Shown: in pieces, positions 1 to 7,176 of the stretch
How the letters are laid out: every line of letters starts with the position of its first letter
Position numbering within the stretch: the first letter of the stretch is position 1
NCBI GenBank assembly: GCA_903882765.1
Contig: CAIRYE010000234.1
Span: 1 to 16,320, forward strand
DNA: 16,320 nt
Direction of reading: 5' to 3'
DNA from: an uncultured Anaerolineae bacterium
GTDB taxonomy: Bacteria; Chloroflexota; Anaerolineae; Anaerolineales; Villigracilaceae
The notes under the pieces: generated by a model
What the model was told of the DNA's origin: nothing
What the model saw: the letters and a program-made list of their open reading frames with translations, nothing else
Databases searched by the model: none
Position numbers and translations under genes: made by a program

Positions 1-313
1 AATATATTTTTGCACTATCTTTTTTGTAAAGTTTTAATATTTCCCATTTAAGACCCTGCCAAGTTGTGTATATCTTTTTCACTTCAACATCATTGGCAAA
101 TACTCTAAACACTTCACGGGAATGTACAAAATAAGAATTATCTATATAGCCAAACTCACGGTACGTTATCCTTTCGGCAAGATCAAATTGTCCGTGTGCT
201 AATTGTTCCCTAAGTGCGCAACGTATCCGTGAATTTCGATAGTGTTTTCCGTAATGAGTACCGCTTGGGTTTGAACATACTCGGTCAACCTTATCTTTAT
301 GTGTTCTGGACAC
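1..313 (-). CDS. Hypothetical protein, C-terminus cut by window edge
   Basis: This frame stays open on the minus strand from a GTG at 313 to the left edge, giving about 104 residues without a stop. The N-terminus is basic (SRTHKDK...HYGKHYRNSRIR), and the later part is rich in aromatic and charged residues (ITYREFGYIDNSYF, TTWQGLKWEILKLYKK), which looks like real protein rather than a shadow frame. The start is uncertain: GTG 313 lies about 8 bases past the stop of the upstream gene, with only a weak G-rich stretch before it. It overlaps a 41-aa ORF in another frame (199-324). It continues the leftward gene series after the terminase. I do not recognise the family. Confidence 0.45.
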   Translation of the reverse strand, partial: MSRTHKDKVDRVCSNPSGTHYGKHYRNSRIRCALREQLAHGQFDLAERITYREFGYIDNSYFVHSREVFRVFANDVEVKKIYTTWQGLKWEILKLYKKDSAKIY

Positions 314-324
314 AGACAGCTCAT
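199..324 (-). CDS. Small hypothetical protein, 41 aa, coupled start
   Basis: An ATG at 324-322 overlaps the TGA of the preceding gene in an ATGA arrangement, typical of translational coupling in this operon. The 41-residue product starts MSCLCPEHIKIRL and then alternates hydrophobic and polar residues (AVLITENTIEIHGYVAH), suggesting a beta-rich fold. A CxC-type cysteine pair sits near the N-terminus. It shares DNA with a second open frame starting at GTG 313, so only one may be real, or both may be translated. Function unknown. Confidence 0.4.
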   Translation of the reverse strand: MSCLCPEHIKIRLTEYVQTQAVLITENTIEIHGYVAHLGNN

Positions 325-536
325 TCCACCACCACTAATACGGGTTCATCCGCCCAGGTGATCTCATAACCAATGATTTTCTCGATAGTGCCTTTGGGAA
401 GTTGAATAGCATTATTATGTGATCTAAATCGGTCTACATAAGCATTTCCTATCCAAATTTTTCTCTCCTGAACAGGCTTTTCATCGAAAACCATCTCAGC
501 ACCATCCTCATCTACCGCCAAATAAATCTTTGTCAT
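321..536 (-). CDS. Small hypothetical phage protein, 71 aa
   Basis: A 71-residue acidic protein, MTKIYLAVDEDGAEMVF at the start and ending in a run of valines before a final Glu. The ATG overlaps the TGA of the upstream 62-aa gene by 4 bases (533-536), and its own TGA overlaps the next ORF start, so it is internal to a tightly coupled series. The sequence alternates beta-like stretches (KIYLAVD, RKIWIGNAYVDRF, EPVLVVVE) and shows no signal peptide, membrane segment or metal motif. Its position after the large terminase is typical of short accessory genes between packaging and head genes. I do not recognise it; function unknown. Confidence 0.7.
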   Translation of the reverse strand: MTKIYLAVDEDGAEMVFDEKPVQERKIWIGNAYVDRFRSHNNAIQLPKGTIEKIIGYEITWADEPVLVVVE

Positions 537-721
537 TCCTTTACCTCCACAAAATAAACTCCAAGATGAGGCGCTGAATACACTAAATCCATCCCCGTCT
601 TCTTCGCCAACTCAGTAGCCTCCTCCAAAGTAGAAAACATCCGATGATAAACCCCCGCCGGCAACCCCTCCAACCGGTTCACTTCGGTCATACCGACCCC
701 ACCCAAAACCCTGATGTCCAT
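533..721 (-). CDS. Small hypothetical phage protein, 62 aa
   Basis: I chose the ATG at 721-719 because a GGGAGG Shine-Dalgarno lies about 5 bases upstream; an in-frame TTG at 724 would crowd that site. The product is 62 residues (MDIRVLGGVGMTEV...), with a helical middle (STLEEATELAKKTGMDLVY) and a beta-like end (GVYFVEVKE), giving an alternating pattern like a small regulatory or structural fold. It sits 30 bases after the 72-aa gene and overlaps the following gene by 4 bases. No known motif is seen. Confidence 0.65.
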   Translation of the reverse strand: MDIRVLGGVGMTEVNRLEGLPAGVYHRMFSTLEEATELAKKTGMDLVYSAPHLGVYFVEVKE

Positions 722-751
722 CAAACCTCCCTATTCATACTTACCTCAAAC

Positions 752-970
752 CTACAACCTATACCCATAATCAACCAATTCCGGGAACAAAGCCCTGCCA
801 ACTTCTTCACTCAGCTTATCCCCATGTCTGGCCACCAACTCAGCGCTGATCTGGTCCTCTCGGCTCTGTATGTAAGCCGCGAAATCCGCCCCCCAACCCA
901 GCACCGCCACACACATCTTATCCTTATACAACCCACTCAACTGCAAAATACTACCTGCTCTCAACGTCAT
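752..970 (-). CDS. Small hypothetical phage protein, 72 aa
   Basis: The ATG at 970-968 lies one base beyond the large-terminase stop (TAG at 974-972) and is preceded by GGAG at normal spacing. The longer reading starting with TTG at 988 would run back into the terminase gene, so the 72-aa form MTLRAGSILQL... is preferred. The N-terminal half is small and hydrophobic (MCVAVLGWGADFAAYIQ), and the C-terminal half is helical and charged (SAELVARHGDKLSEEVGRALF). It is translationally linked to the terminase. Families of this size after the terminase vary widely; function is not identified. Confidence 0.65.
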   Translation of the reverse strand: MTLRAGSILQLSGLYKDKMCVAVLGWGADFAAYIQSREDQISAELVARHGDKLSEEVGRALFPELVDYGYRL

Positions 971-971
971 C

Positions 972-2663
972 CTATACTCCAATCTCAAATCCCGATAAAT
1001 TCGCGTCCTTCAAACTCTGTATCCTCACCAAAGCATTGATCACCGCCGCCAACAGATCGATCCGCTTCGTATCATTCGCGTACTTCTTACTGATTTTAAT
1101 ATTCTCATTACTATCCTGTATCTGCACCGCGTTCCCCACGCACCACTTCAACACCGGGCTGCCATCGTGCACGATCTTCCCATCTGCCATCAACTCCCGC
1201 AACAACTTTGTCGGCTCGCTCAACGTTTGCACCCCCTGCCGAATCTCAATACACGTATAACCGTCATCCGCCAAACTACTCGCGAAGTGTGTCGCGTTAT
1301 ACGGGTCAAAACAGATCTCATGCACCTTCCAACCATTCTCCAATTCCTTATCCTGGATGAACGCCTGAATCATCCGGTAATCAGTCACCGCCCCGTCCGT
1401 AGCCGTCACCCAGCCATCCCGTATCCACTCGCGGTACTCCTTCTTATCCGTCTGAACATGCTTCTGCACCGTCTCCGTCGGCATAAACCCCTGCGCGCAA
1501 ATCGCAAACCGCCCGTCATCCAGCTCAAACACAAATCCCGCCCCCGTCAAGTCGATCCTCTTCGAAAGGTCGATACCTACCAAGCAAACCCTATCCCTCG
1601 TCAACTTCGCGAAATCCTCTCGGCTCACTCCGTAATCATCCCAAACCTTCAAGTAATCCCCCATATAACTCGCGTCACTCCCATGCACCCACACATTCAG
1701 GTTCTTTACCCGCCAATTGCGTATCTTGCTTGGGTCGCGGCTCGTCATCGCCTCATCCCACTGCTCGCGCAACTTCTGCACCCCTTCCGGTGTTGCCGCC
1801 CTCAATGGGTTCGCCTTTATCCACACCTTCGGGTCATTCTCATCATCCTCCGGGTCCAACTCCCTTATCACCACAAAATACCGGTCATTCTCCAGCTCAC
1901 GCCGTAAAATGCTCTTGCAATACTCATACTCCCGGTGGCAAGGGCTCTCCACGTCAAACCCCGCCGTCGTGATGATCGTCATCAAAGCCTGTGCCCGCTG
2001 CCCCCACGCGCTCCACAGCAGGTCATAGATCTCGCTGGTAGGGTGCGCATGGTACTCATCGATGATCGCGCCGCTCGGGTTCAACCCATCCTTATTCTTC
2101 GTATCCTTACTGAGCGCGCTCAACTGCCCGCCCCTGGTAATATGGCTGATCTTATAATCCCGTACCCGCAACCGCTTGCTAATATCCGGGCTCTTACGCG
2201 CCATCGCCATACTAGCCTCATAAAGGATCCTCGCCTGCCCCTTATCCACCGCCGCGCAATAAACCCGCGGGCTCTCCTCCCGGTCCCCCACCATCAAATA
2301 AAGCGCTACCCCGCTCAAGATCGTCGTCTTAGCGTTCTTCCTTGCCTCCTGTATATAAGCCTTCTGAAACCGCCGCAACCCAGTATCCTTGTGCACCCAC
2401 CCAAAGATCACCCCCAGGTCAAACTTCTGAAACGGCAGCAGCTCAATGAACTGCCCGCTCATCGGCCCTTCCACATGCCGGCAATTCTTTTCAAACCACC
2501 GGTAGATCCGCGCAGCCCTCTCCTCATCAAACACCCACGGAAATCCTTCCTCACCTTGCCGCGCCAGATCCTCCAAATGCCGCCGGCAAGCCAGCATCTC
2601 GGGGGTACCGGTAACCAACAATCCCCAAACAACATTCTCAGCGTACTCAGTAGCCTCTCTCAT
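972..2663 (-). CDS. terL: Phage terminase large subunit (TerL)
   Basis: This is the ATP-driven packaging motor with a C-terminal headful/cos nuclease. Numbering from the longer possible start (ATG 2690), EARKNAKT at 115-122 is the Walker A-like P-loop, and GAIIDEYH at 207-214 carries the Walker B Asp-Glu. TIITTAG near 238-244 is the coupling motif. The nuclease half has an RNase-H-like acidic triad at D374 (VGIDLSKR), D462 (CFDPYN) and D545 (RIDLLAAV). About 565 residues is normal for the HK97-type Terminase_1 family. I prefer the ATG at 2663, just after the small-terminase stop, because MREATEYAENVV matches where such proteins usually begin; the ATG at 2690 would overlap the small subunit by 26 bases. 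It is followed directly by short coupled ORFs. The DNA is visibly GC-richer than the replication genes. Confidence 0.96.
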   Translation of the reverse strand: MREATEYAENVVWGLLVTGTPEMLACRRHLEDLARQGEEGFPWVFDEERAARIYRWFEKNCRHVEGPMSGQFIELLPFQKFDLGVIFGWVHKDTGLRRFQKAYIQEARKNAKTTILSGVALYLMVGDREESPRVYCAAVDKGQARILYEASMAMARKSPDISKRLRVRDYKISHITRGGQLSALSKDTKNKDGLNPSGAIIDEYHAHPTSEIYDLLWSAWGQRAQALMTIITTAGFDVESPCHREYEYCKSILRRELENDRYFVVIRELDPEDDENDPKVWIKANPLRAATPEGVQKLREQWDEAMTSRDPSKIRNWRVKNLNVWVHGSDASYMGDYLKVWDDYGVSREDFAKLTRDRVCLVGIDLSKRIDLTGAGFVFELDDGRFAICAQGFMPTETVQKHVQTDKKEYREWIRDGWVTATDGAVTDYRMIQAFIQDKELENGWKVHEICFDPYNATHFASSLADDGYTCIEIRQGVQTLSEPTKLLRELMADGKIVHDGSPVLKWCVGNAVQIQDSNENIKISKKYANDTKRIDLLAAVINALVRIQSLKDANLSGFEIGV

Positions 2664-2664
2664 A

Positions 2665-3108
2665 TTAGTCAAACTCGCTCGCAAACTCATCCACGATCTT
2701 GTCCGCCACCTTCTTGGCCAGCCTCGCGCGGCCTGCCGGTGTCAACCCAAGCTTATCCGCGTACCCGCTCATCAGCCTGGCCAATGCCTGTTGGCTCTTG
2801 TAGTCATCCGGCGTCTTCTCCAGCATCAAACTCAGCGTCGAGTATTGCACATACACATCGCAATATACTGCCAGCATGCTCTCATCCAGCGCGTCAAGCA
2901 GCTCCAGCTCCTTCGTCTGCCGTATGATCCTCTTCCAAATTAGCAAAGCCTCATCGCTCAACCACTCCGGCGGTTTCAGCCTCACCTTCTTCTTCCTGGT
3001 CGTTTTCTCACTCGCCGCCAATCGCGCCTCCATCTCAGCCTTCGTCCAATTCTTGCCGCCAACCTCTTTCCGCGCGCCCATGGACGAGGCTATTACTGGT
3101 TTCGTCAT
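2665..3108 (-). CDS. terS: Phage terminase small subunit, P27 family
   Basis: A 147-residue protein immediately upstream of TerL. It recognises phage DNA and loads the large subunit. It begins with a basic region and KKKVRLKPPEWLSDEALLIWKRII, followed by LDALDESMLAVYCDVYVQY and a late GLTPAGRARLAKK segment. This order (P-x-WL, D-x-x-x-L-x-x-Y, L-G-L-T-P-x-x-R) is characteristic of P27-like small terminases. The start ATG 3108 has an AGGTG site about 6 bases away. The stop lies next to the TerL start. The high Lys/Arg content and GC-rich DNA match TerL, suggesting the pair travelled together. Confidence 0.9.
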   Translation of the reverse strand: MTKPVIASSMGARKEVGGKNWTKAEMEARLAASEKTTRKKKVRLKPPEWLSDEALLIWKRIIRQTKELELLDALDESMLAVYCDVYVQYSTLSLMLEKTPDDYKSQQALARLMSGYADKLGLTPAGRARLAKKVADKIVDEFASEFD

Positions 3109-3123
3109 TTTTCACCTATTTAT

Positions 3124-3246
3124 TCAATTGTTTATTGGTTGGGGTTGGTCTATCTTGGGGAATTTTTCTCGCAAACGATGCGCCATGTGGTCTACGCCCC
3201 ACCTGCGAAACTTTCCGAGACGGGGGGTATTCCGGCTATTCGCCAC
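3124..3246 (-). CDS. Possible 40-aa basic protein between HNH and TerS
   Basis: A GTG at 3246 lies inside the last codons of the HNH gene and opens a 40-residue frame ending 15 bases before the TerS start. The product is strongly basic (PRLGKFRRWGVDH, AHRLREKFPKIDQ) with a proline-rich tail. It fills an otherwise empty 127-base gap in a genome where most gaps are short. There is no clear ribosome binding site apart from AGGAC, so it is tentative. The alternative is a non-coding spacer holding TerS translation signals. Confidence 0.3.
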   Translation of the reverse strand: MANSRNTPRLGKFRRWGVDHMAHRLREKFPKIDQPQPINN

Positions 3247-3577
3247 GTCCTGTGCGCCTACTATGACAACTCTTGCACAATCCAATCATCGGACTGCTGT
3301 GAAAGGTATCAACGTTCCCCCGATGAGCGACCACATGATGGACCTCGGTTGCCGGCTCGTACAGATCATCCCCCATACAATCCTCGCACCATGGATACTC
3401 AGCCAAGAACGTTTCGCGCCTTTGTCTCCAACGTCTATCATATAACTTATGTCGCTCAGGATCTTTGCGAAATGCACGCTCAACTTTATCCATCTTATGA
3501 GCTTCGCACTTGCTCCCATCCTGAGCGAACTGATTACACCCTGGCGTTGTACATAACCGCTTCATTGCTGTTGGCAT
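3236..3577 (-). CDS. HNH endonuclease
   Basis: A 113-residue HNH nuclease. It has an N-terminal zinc-knuckle-like set (C9, C14, C24, H27), then CEDC (64-67), the HNH core ATEVHHVVAHRG with H80/H81, and a closing CKSCHSRR with C101 and C104. The two CxxC pairs bind structural zinc and the His residues form the beta-beta-alpha-metal nuclease. HNH proteins of this size encoded beside terminase in HK97-like phages are known to be needed for cos cleavage or packaging (HK97 gp74), and the location here fits that role. A free-standing homing nuclease is the alternative. Its start shares one base with the upstream stop (TAATG). Confidence 0.9.
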   Translation of the reverse strand: MPTAMKRLCTTPGCNQFAQDGSKCEAHKMDKVERAFRKDPERHKLYDRRWRQRRETFLAEYPWCEDCMGDDLYEPATEVHHVVAHRGNVDTFHSSPMIGLCKSCHSRRTGRGE

Positions 3578-3915
3578 TATCTGTGTCTATTTGGCCTCAT
3601 TGGTACAGGCTCATGCCCAATGTCGCGGATCTGATTAGCCAATCTTTCTGCCCAATCCTTCCACTTCTCAAGCTCACTACGCAGCTCATCCAATTCTTCA
3701 TTTATCTTTACGTTATCAGCCCTCAAACTATCGATCTCTTCACGTAATGGCTGTATCAATGACATCGACGCATTCGTAATTGCCACTGTTGCATCTGCAT
3801 CGATCTTGGATTTCTCACCAGTTTCCCACTTCTTCAACGTCACATGCTGGGTTAGTAACGATGTTGCAACCGCCACCAATGCCCCTAAAACGGCAATAAT
3901 AATACCCTCAGACAT
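3577..3915 (-). CDS. Small membrane-anchored coiled-coil protein
   Basis: A 112-residue protein with one N-terminal transmembrane helix (about 4-22, GIIIAVLGALVAVATSLL), followed by a long charged coiled coil (about 55-100, PLREEIDSLRADNVKINEELDELRSE as heptads) and a short basic tail. The membrane segment plus coiled coil resembles many small phage proteins annotated as holin-like or as lysis or superinfection factors, but the sequence cannot choose between these. It lies 5 bases from another small membrane protein (3921-4265) and is TAATG-coupled to the HNH gene, so it belongs to the same transcript. No catalytic motif. Confidence 0.75.
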   Translation of the reverse strand: MSEGIIIAVLGALVAVATSLLTQHVTLKKWETGEKSKIDADATVAITNASMSLIQPLREEIDSLRADNVKINEELDELRSELEKWKDWAERLANQIRDIGHEPVPMRPNRHR

Positions 3916-3920
3916 TTACT

Positions 3921-4265
3921 TTACCCCTGTGCTGGAATGATCTGCTCAAATACTTTTTTCAAGATAATGTTATAAATAGCGGTCGCAACACCTACAACCT
4001 GCGAAAGAACAGTAACCAACTCAGTAATATAAATAACGATATTTCCAGTGATAGAAACAGCATCCCCAACCATCACAGGTAATGGTGGCAATACTTGTGG
4101 CTGAAAAATAAACGCCAAAGGTATAGAAACAACAAACAAGATTACAGTCAACCAACCTCGTCCGATCTGAAATTTCAAACCCAATTTCACCAGGTAATTG
4201 ATCGCGAAAACAATACCACTCGAAATTACCCCCAACAAAAACAACTGCTCGCCCGAAAAAATCAT
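3921..4265 (-). CDS. Small multi-spanning membrane protein, holin candidate
   Basis: A 114-residue hydrophobic protein with about three membrane segments: residues 7-27 (LFLLGVISSGIVFAINYLV), 38-58 (WLTVILFVVSIPLAFIF) and about 75-105. It has a short Asp-containing loop and a basic C-terminal end. An AAGGAG site lies 6 bases before the ATG. Size and topology fit a class I holin, and the neighbour 3577-3915 is also membrane-anchored, so the two may form a holin/antiholin-like pair. No endolysin is present in the window, which weakens that reading. It is AT-richer than the terminase genes. Confidence 0.7.
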   Translation of the reverse strand: MIFSGEQLFLLGVISSGIVFAINYLVKLGLKFQIGRGWLTVILFVVSIPLAFIFQPQVLPPLPVMVGDAVSITGNIVIYITELVTVLSQVVGVATAIYNIILKKVFEQIIPAQG

Positions 4266-4330
4266 ACACTCTCCTTATGAAATAAAAAAACACCAGATAC
4301 AAAGGTATTAACAATGTACCGGGTGCTCAT
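4262..4330 (-). CDS. Possible 22-aa leader peptide
   Basis: A short frame (MSTRYIVNTFVSGVFLF...) starts at ATG 4330 and ends in a TGA that overlaps the ATG of the membrane-protein gene at 4265 (ATGA). The arrangement suggests a coupling leader, but its own ribosome binding site is weak (CGGAC). The 64 bases further upstream, 4331-4394, hold no gene that I can support. Confidence 0.25.
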   Translation of the reverse strand: MSTRYIVNTFVSGVFLFHKESV

Positions 4331-4394
4331 GTCCGATTGTGACCACAAAACTAAGCGGTCTGCAACATATTCAGTTAATTTATTTTACACTAAT

Positions 4395-4625
4395 TTAATC
4401 TTCAATAATATACCTTTCGTCACTTCCACTTTTCCATTTTCTTATTCGGCCACAAACACAAAAAACCTCACCGATGATCAATTTAGATTTAATTTCGAGC
4501 TCCGTATTCATTGTTCTTTGTGGTCTGTCAAAAACATGCAAAACCGGCAATCTGTTCGAATTTCTCACTACCATCCCTAAAACTCTGTCACAATGTAAAC
4601 ATCTCCACGGCACATAATCTATCAT
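4395..4625 (-). CDS. Small two-CxxC zinc-ribbon protein, Com-like
   Basis: A 76-residue protein with RCLHCDRVLGMVV near the N-terminus and FCVCGRIRKW near residue 55. The first is CxxC and the second CxC, separated by about 43 residues that include a beta-like MNTELEIKSKLIIG. This layout resembles the Mu Com family, small zinc proteins that bind mRNA and activate translation of the mom DNA-modification gene. No mom-like gene is visible in the window, so the match is structural only. The start has AGGTGGA upstream and lies 7 bases past the primase stop, so it is part of the same operon. It could also be a general zinc-ribbon adaptor. Confidence 0.7.
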   Translation of the reverse strand: MIDYVPWRCLHCDRVLGMVVRNSNRLPVLHVFDRPQRTMNTELEIKSKLIIGEVFCVCGRIRKWKSGSDERYIIED

Positions 4626-4631
4626 TCCACC

Positions 4632-5510
4632 TCACATATTCGCCAATATCTTAATAGCCTGATCATCACTTAAACTGTGCATTTTTGCGTAAATGTTGAT
4701 CACATCCAATGGTTTATTGAAATTACACTTCTGACAATTGCCAATTTGCTTTCTATCGTCGATCCAAAATGATGGATTCTTGTCCCCATGAAACGGACAT
4801 AATGCCATATACCAATGTTCACCAGTCCTTACCACACCATTCAACATCGATTGCAACCTGAACTTACTTTTTATCTTACTTATCGGGTTTACTGCATAAG
4901 ACACAACATCAAACGGATCGCTACTATACAAGCTAAAATTATCATATTGCGTTTCAATATTTTCCGATTCAGATCCCGATTTTATATCATCAACCCACGA
5001 GCTCGGTAGCACTGTATTCAAACCATCAACAAAAGGCATCACCATCCGCTCATCATCTGGTGTATAAATTTTTCCCGATGGATGTGTTGATCCAGGACCC
5101 AAAACCATCCCGTTAGCCTTAATATCTAACCCCTCAATGTGGCTGTTTGTCTTTACCCCCTTCATTCGTAAATAAATATGTACTCCTCTATTGCTTGTTA
5201 CTCTAAATGCCTTCTTTGCGGCTAAATCAGCGTCACTATTTTCCGGTTGCTCCAACGTCCATAAATTCCACTCATAATACTTGCCAATATCGTCAAAATC
5301 CAACACTACCAGGTCATTCCAGCCCACTACAACACCATAATTATGCAAATTTCCCAGAGCAAACCACGTATAAATTTCATCCTCACCTGGTAATTCGGTT
5401 TTGTATTTCTCCCAATGGAATTTTGGTATCTTCGTTTTGTAACTCACCGGTATAACAGCGATCCCTTCAATCAAAAAATCGACCGCCCAATCATAGACTG
5501 TTTTATTCAT
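4632..5510 (-). CDS. Primase-polymerase (AEP fold) with C-terminal zinc finger
   Basis: A 292-residue protein of the prim-pol type (bifunctional DNA primase/polymerase, N-terminal family). Residues 1-175 hold the archaeo-eukaryotic primase core. VVLDFDD (68-74) supplies catalytic D71/D73, SNRGVHIYL (106-114) is the conserved sxH-type motif with H111, and GLDIKANGMVLGPGSTHPSG (127-146) is the third motif. A variable linker (about 175-225) leads to a CHC2-like finger: C238-P-F-H241 and C259-Q-K-C262 within HWYMALCPFHGDKNPSF. The product makes primers for phage replication with the helicase encoded just upstream (5661-7151). The two genes are separated by a 150-base origin-like gap. Unlike many phage primases it lacks a fused helicase. 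Confidence 0.93.
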   Translation of the reverse strand: MNKTVYDWAVDFLIEGIAVIPVSYKTKIPKFHWEKYKTELPGEDEIYTWFALGNLHNYGVVVGWNDLVVLDFDDIGKYYEWNLWTLEQPENSDADLAAKKAFRVTSNRGVHIYLRMKGVKTNSHIEGLDIKANGMVLGPGSTHPSGKIYTPDDERMVMPFVDGLNTVLPSSWVDDIKSGSESENIETQYDNFSLYSSDPFDVVSYAVNPISKIKSKFRLQSMLNGVVRTGEHWYMALCPFHGDKNPSFWIDDRKQIGNCQKCNFNKPLDVINIYAKMHSLSDDQAIKILANM

Positions 5511-5530
5511 TTTGACCTTTATCTTAAGTT

Positions 5531-5660
5531 TTCTGTGTCCTACTTTAATACTGTGTCCTACTTGTCTACCTTTTATATATTAAACATTTTCGAAAAATAA
5601 TCTCAAAATGTTTTAAAAAACGTGTTTTAAAGGAGGACACCAGGACACAAGGTAGACACA
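5531..5660. other. Origin-like intergenic region with repeats
   Basis: Gap between helicase and primase genes. Two direct copies of CTGTGTCCTACTT occur at 5533-5545 and 5551-5563. TGTGTCC reappears inverted at 5643-5649, GTGTCC inverted at 5635-5640, and TGTCTACC (5563-5570) inverted at 5651-5658. Between these arms is a strongly AT-rich core that contains AAACATTTT (5582-5590) and its inverse AAAATGTTT (5605-5613), a 9-bp palindrome around 14 bases. Repeats flanking an AT-rich core beside primase and helicase genes are typical of phage replication origins. A regulatory element for the primase message is the alternative. Confidence 0.5.
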
Positions 5661-7151
5661 TTACGGAACGCCGTACATTGGGTTTACTACTTCACGGATC
5701 CCAACATAACCATATGATCTATTCCCTCTCGTGCCTATTCTATGTTTCTTAACTCCCAGCGCCGCCATCGCTCTGCCTACCGCCATCATAGTCGCGTTCG
5801 AGGACCCATACTTCAATCCTTCCGCCTCCAGCTTCTTGGCGATCTCAAAGGTCGTCATAAACCAACTTTGTTCCTTCTCATTTATTTCAAAATACTTGGC
5901 AATAGCCGCCTGGGTTACATCCTCGATCTGGTAGGTCTCGTTGATCTCGTTGGCGCGTTCTTTTTCAGTCTCATCTAGGTTCCACTTGTACCCGCTGTCA
6001 TAAAGGTAAATGGCGTGAGCCCAAACATCGTCAATATTAATCTTTTCATAGTCCCAATCAATGCTCAGCAGCTTGCTCACCATATAACGTCGGCTTCCGG
6101 TAAAATCGTTCAAAAAACCGGCTTCATTGTTGATCGTTCCAATAAAGCTCGCCATAGCCTGTTTGCTGGTTTCATGCTTTCCATAGGCTTTTCGCACTGT
6201 TACCAGTTGCTGGCTCAGTATCGCCTTTAGCGCGTTCATTTCCGCCCTGGCCATAGTCCCACCAAGCTCCGAAACTTCCCATATCCAGGTATTCATCAGC
6301 TTCACTTCGGTGTCTCGCCGGTTAAAGGTATCAATCTGTCCCTCATGAAAGTAATTGGGCAATCCACCCGCCAACCACCTCACAAAGCTACTCTTACCAA
6401 TCCCTTGCGCTCCATCCAACACCAGCATCCTGTTTTGGTAATTACCCAGCACCTTGGCCACACTCCCCACCAACCACTTTTTCAGCCATACCCCGAACAT
6501 ATCGTATTCATCTTCAAAATAGCTCGCCAGTTTGTCAATGTGGTCGCCGCCATCGTAGGCGCACTTTTTCAGGTACTCTTTCACAGGATGATAAGCCAGG
6601 CGTAGCGCTTCAGCTCCGTAGGCGTCCTCAATTTCCTTATAATGAAACAGCCCTATCGATTGCATCCTGGTCCTTATCTCCATCGCTTTGTAGTCCGTTA
6701 TCTGCGCGCCTTTTACCTCAATATGGTCATCGCACAAATTCAACCGAAACGAATAACCCAAACGGCCCAAGGTCCTAATATAAAAACTGGTGTTGTGTCG
6801 CCCCTTCGCGTTTTTTTCTTGTTCATTCTTCCAGTTTTCAATATCGGCCAGTCTCGCCTCAACAGCCCTAACAATGGCCTCACGTAGATTTTTCGCGTAA
6901 AAAGCAACAGATTTATCGAACCTGCCACGTATCGTAGGCGCGTCGTCTACCAATAATGTCGCTGAGATCCTCTTCCAAGGCTCTTCTTCCGGCGGCACAA
7001 TATCCTGCGGCATCTCATCAGCAATAGCCCTGGCAATATCTTCCAACCCTTTTACAAACTTGCCAGGGTTTGCGTTCCCAAATGCGTCGTCTAAAATATA
7101 TGCGCTCTCGGCATCTACCGATGATTTTAGCAGCGTGTCAAGGATCGGCAT
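5661..7151 (-). CDS. VirE-type P-loop helicase (replicative, SF3-like)
   Basis: A 496-residue ATPase of the virulence-associated E family found beside prim-pol genes in phages and integrative elements. GAQGIGKS at 247-254 is Walker A, WIWEVSEL (289-296) is the Walker B region, GTINN (338-342) is sensor 1, and TGSRRY (351-356) carries the arginine finger. The N-terminal 200 residues are a helical region of the type usually joined to this ATPase, and the C-terminal 100 residues resemble a winged-helix end. Together with the downstream primase it should unwind and prime phage DNA. The start ATG 7151 has GGAGAACA before it and follows the J-domain gene by 25 bases. Confidence 0.93.
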   Translation of the reverse strand: MPILDTLLKSSVDAESAYILDDAFGNANPGKFVKGLEDIARAIADEMPQDIVPPEEEPWKRISATLLVDDAPTIRGRFDKSVAFYAKNLREAIVRAVEARLADIENWKNEQEKNAKGRHNTSFYIRTLGRLGYSFRLNLCDDHIEVKGAQITDYKAMEIRTRMQSIGLFHYKEIEDAYGAEALRLAYHPVKEYLKKCAYDGGDHIDKLASYFEDEYDMFGVWLKKWLVGSVAKVLGNYQNRMLVLDGAQGIGKSSFVRWLAGGLPNYFHEGQIDTFNRRDTEVKLMNTWIWEVSELGGTMARAEMNALKAILSQQLVTVRKAYGKHETSKQAMASFIGTINNEAGFLNDFTGSRRYMVSKLLSIDWDYEKINIDDVWAHAIYLYDSGYKWNLDETEKERANEINETYQIEDVTQAAIAKYFEINEKEQSWFMTTFEIAKKLEAEGLKYGSSNATMMAVGRAMAALGVKKHRIGTRGNRSYGYVGIREVVNPMYGVP

Positions 7152-7176
7152 TTGTTCTCCATCGCGGTTTCAAATT

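Noticed and set aside
1167..1907. Rightward 246-codon open frame
   Set aside because: Antisense to TerL, low-complexity Pro/Arg/His composition, no ribosome site.
1935..2927. Long rightward open frame of about 330 codons opposite the terminase genes
   Set aside because: It is the antisense shadow of GC-rich TerL/TerS coding, proline- and arginine-rich with no domain, while the minus-strand terminase motifs are clear.
3139..3747. Rightward 202-codon open frame
   Set aside because: Antisense to the HNH gene, whose zinc and HNH residues are complete.
4314..4580. Rightward 88-codon open frame
   Set aside because: Overlaps the zinc-protein gene on the other strand, which has two Cys motifs and a good ribosome site.
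5531..5660. CRISPR-like repeats
   Set aside because: Only two direct 13-base copies 18 bases apart plus inverted copies; there is no repeat-spacer periodicity and no cas gene.
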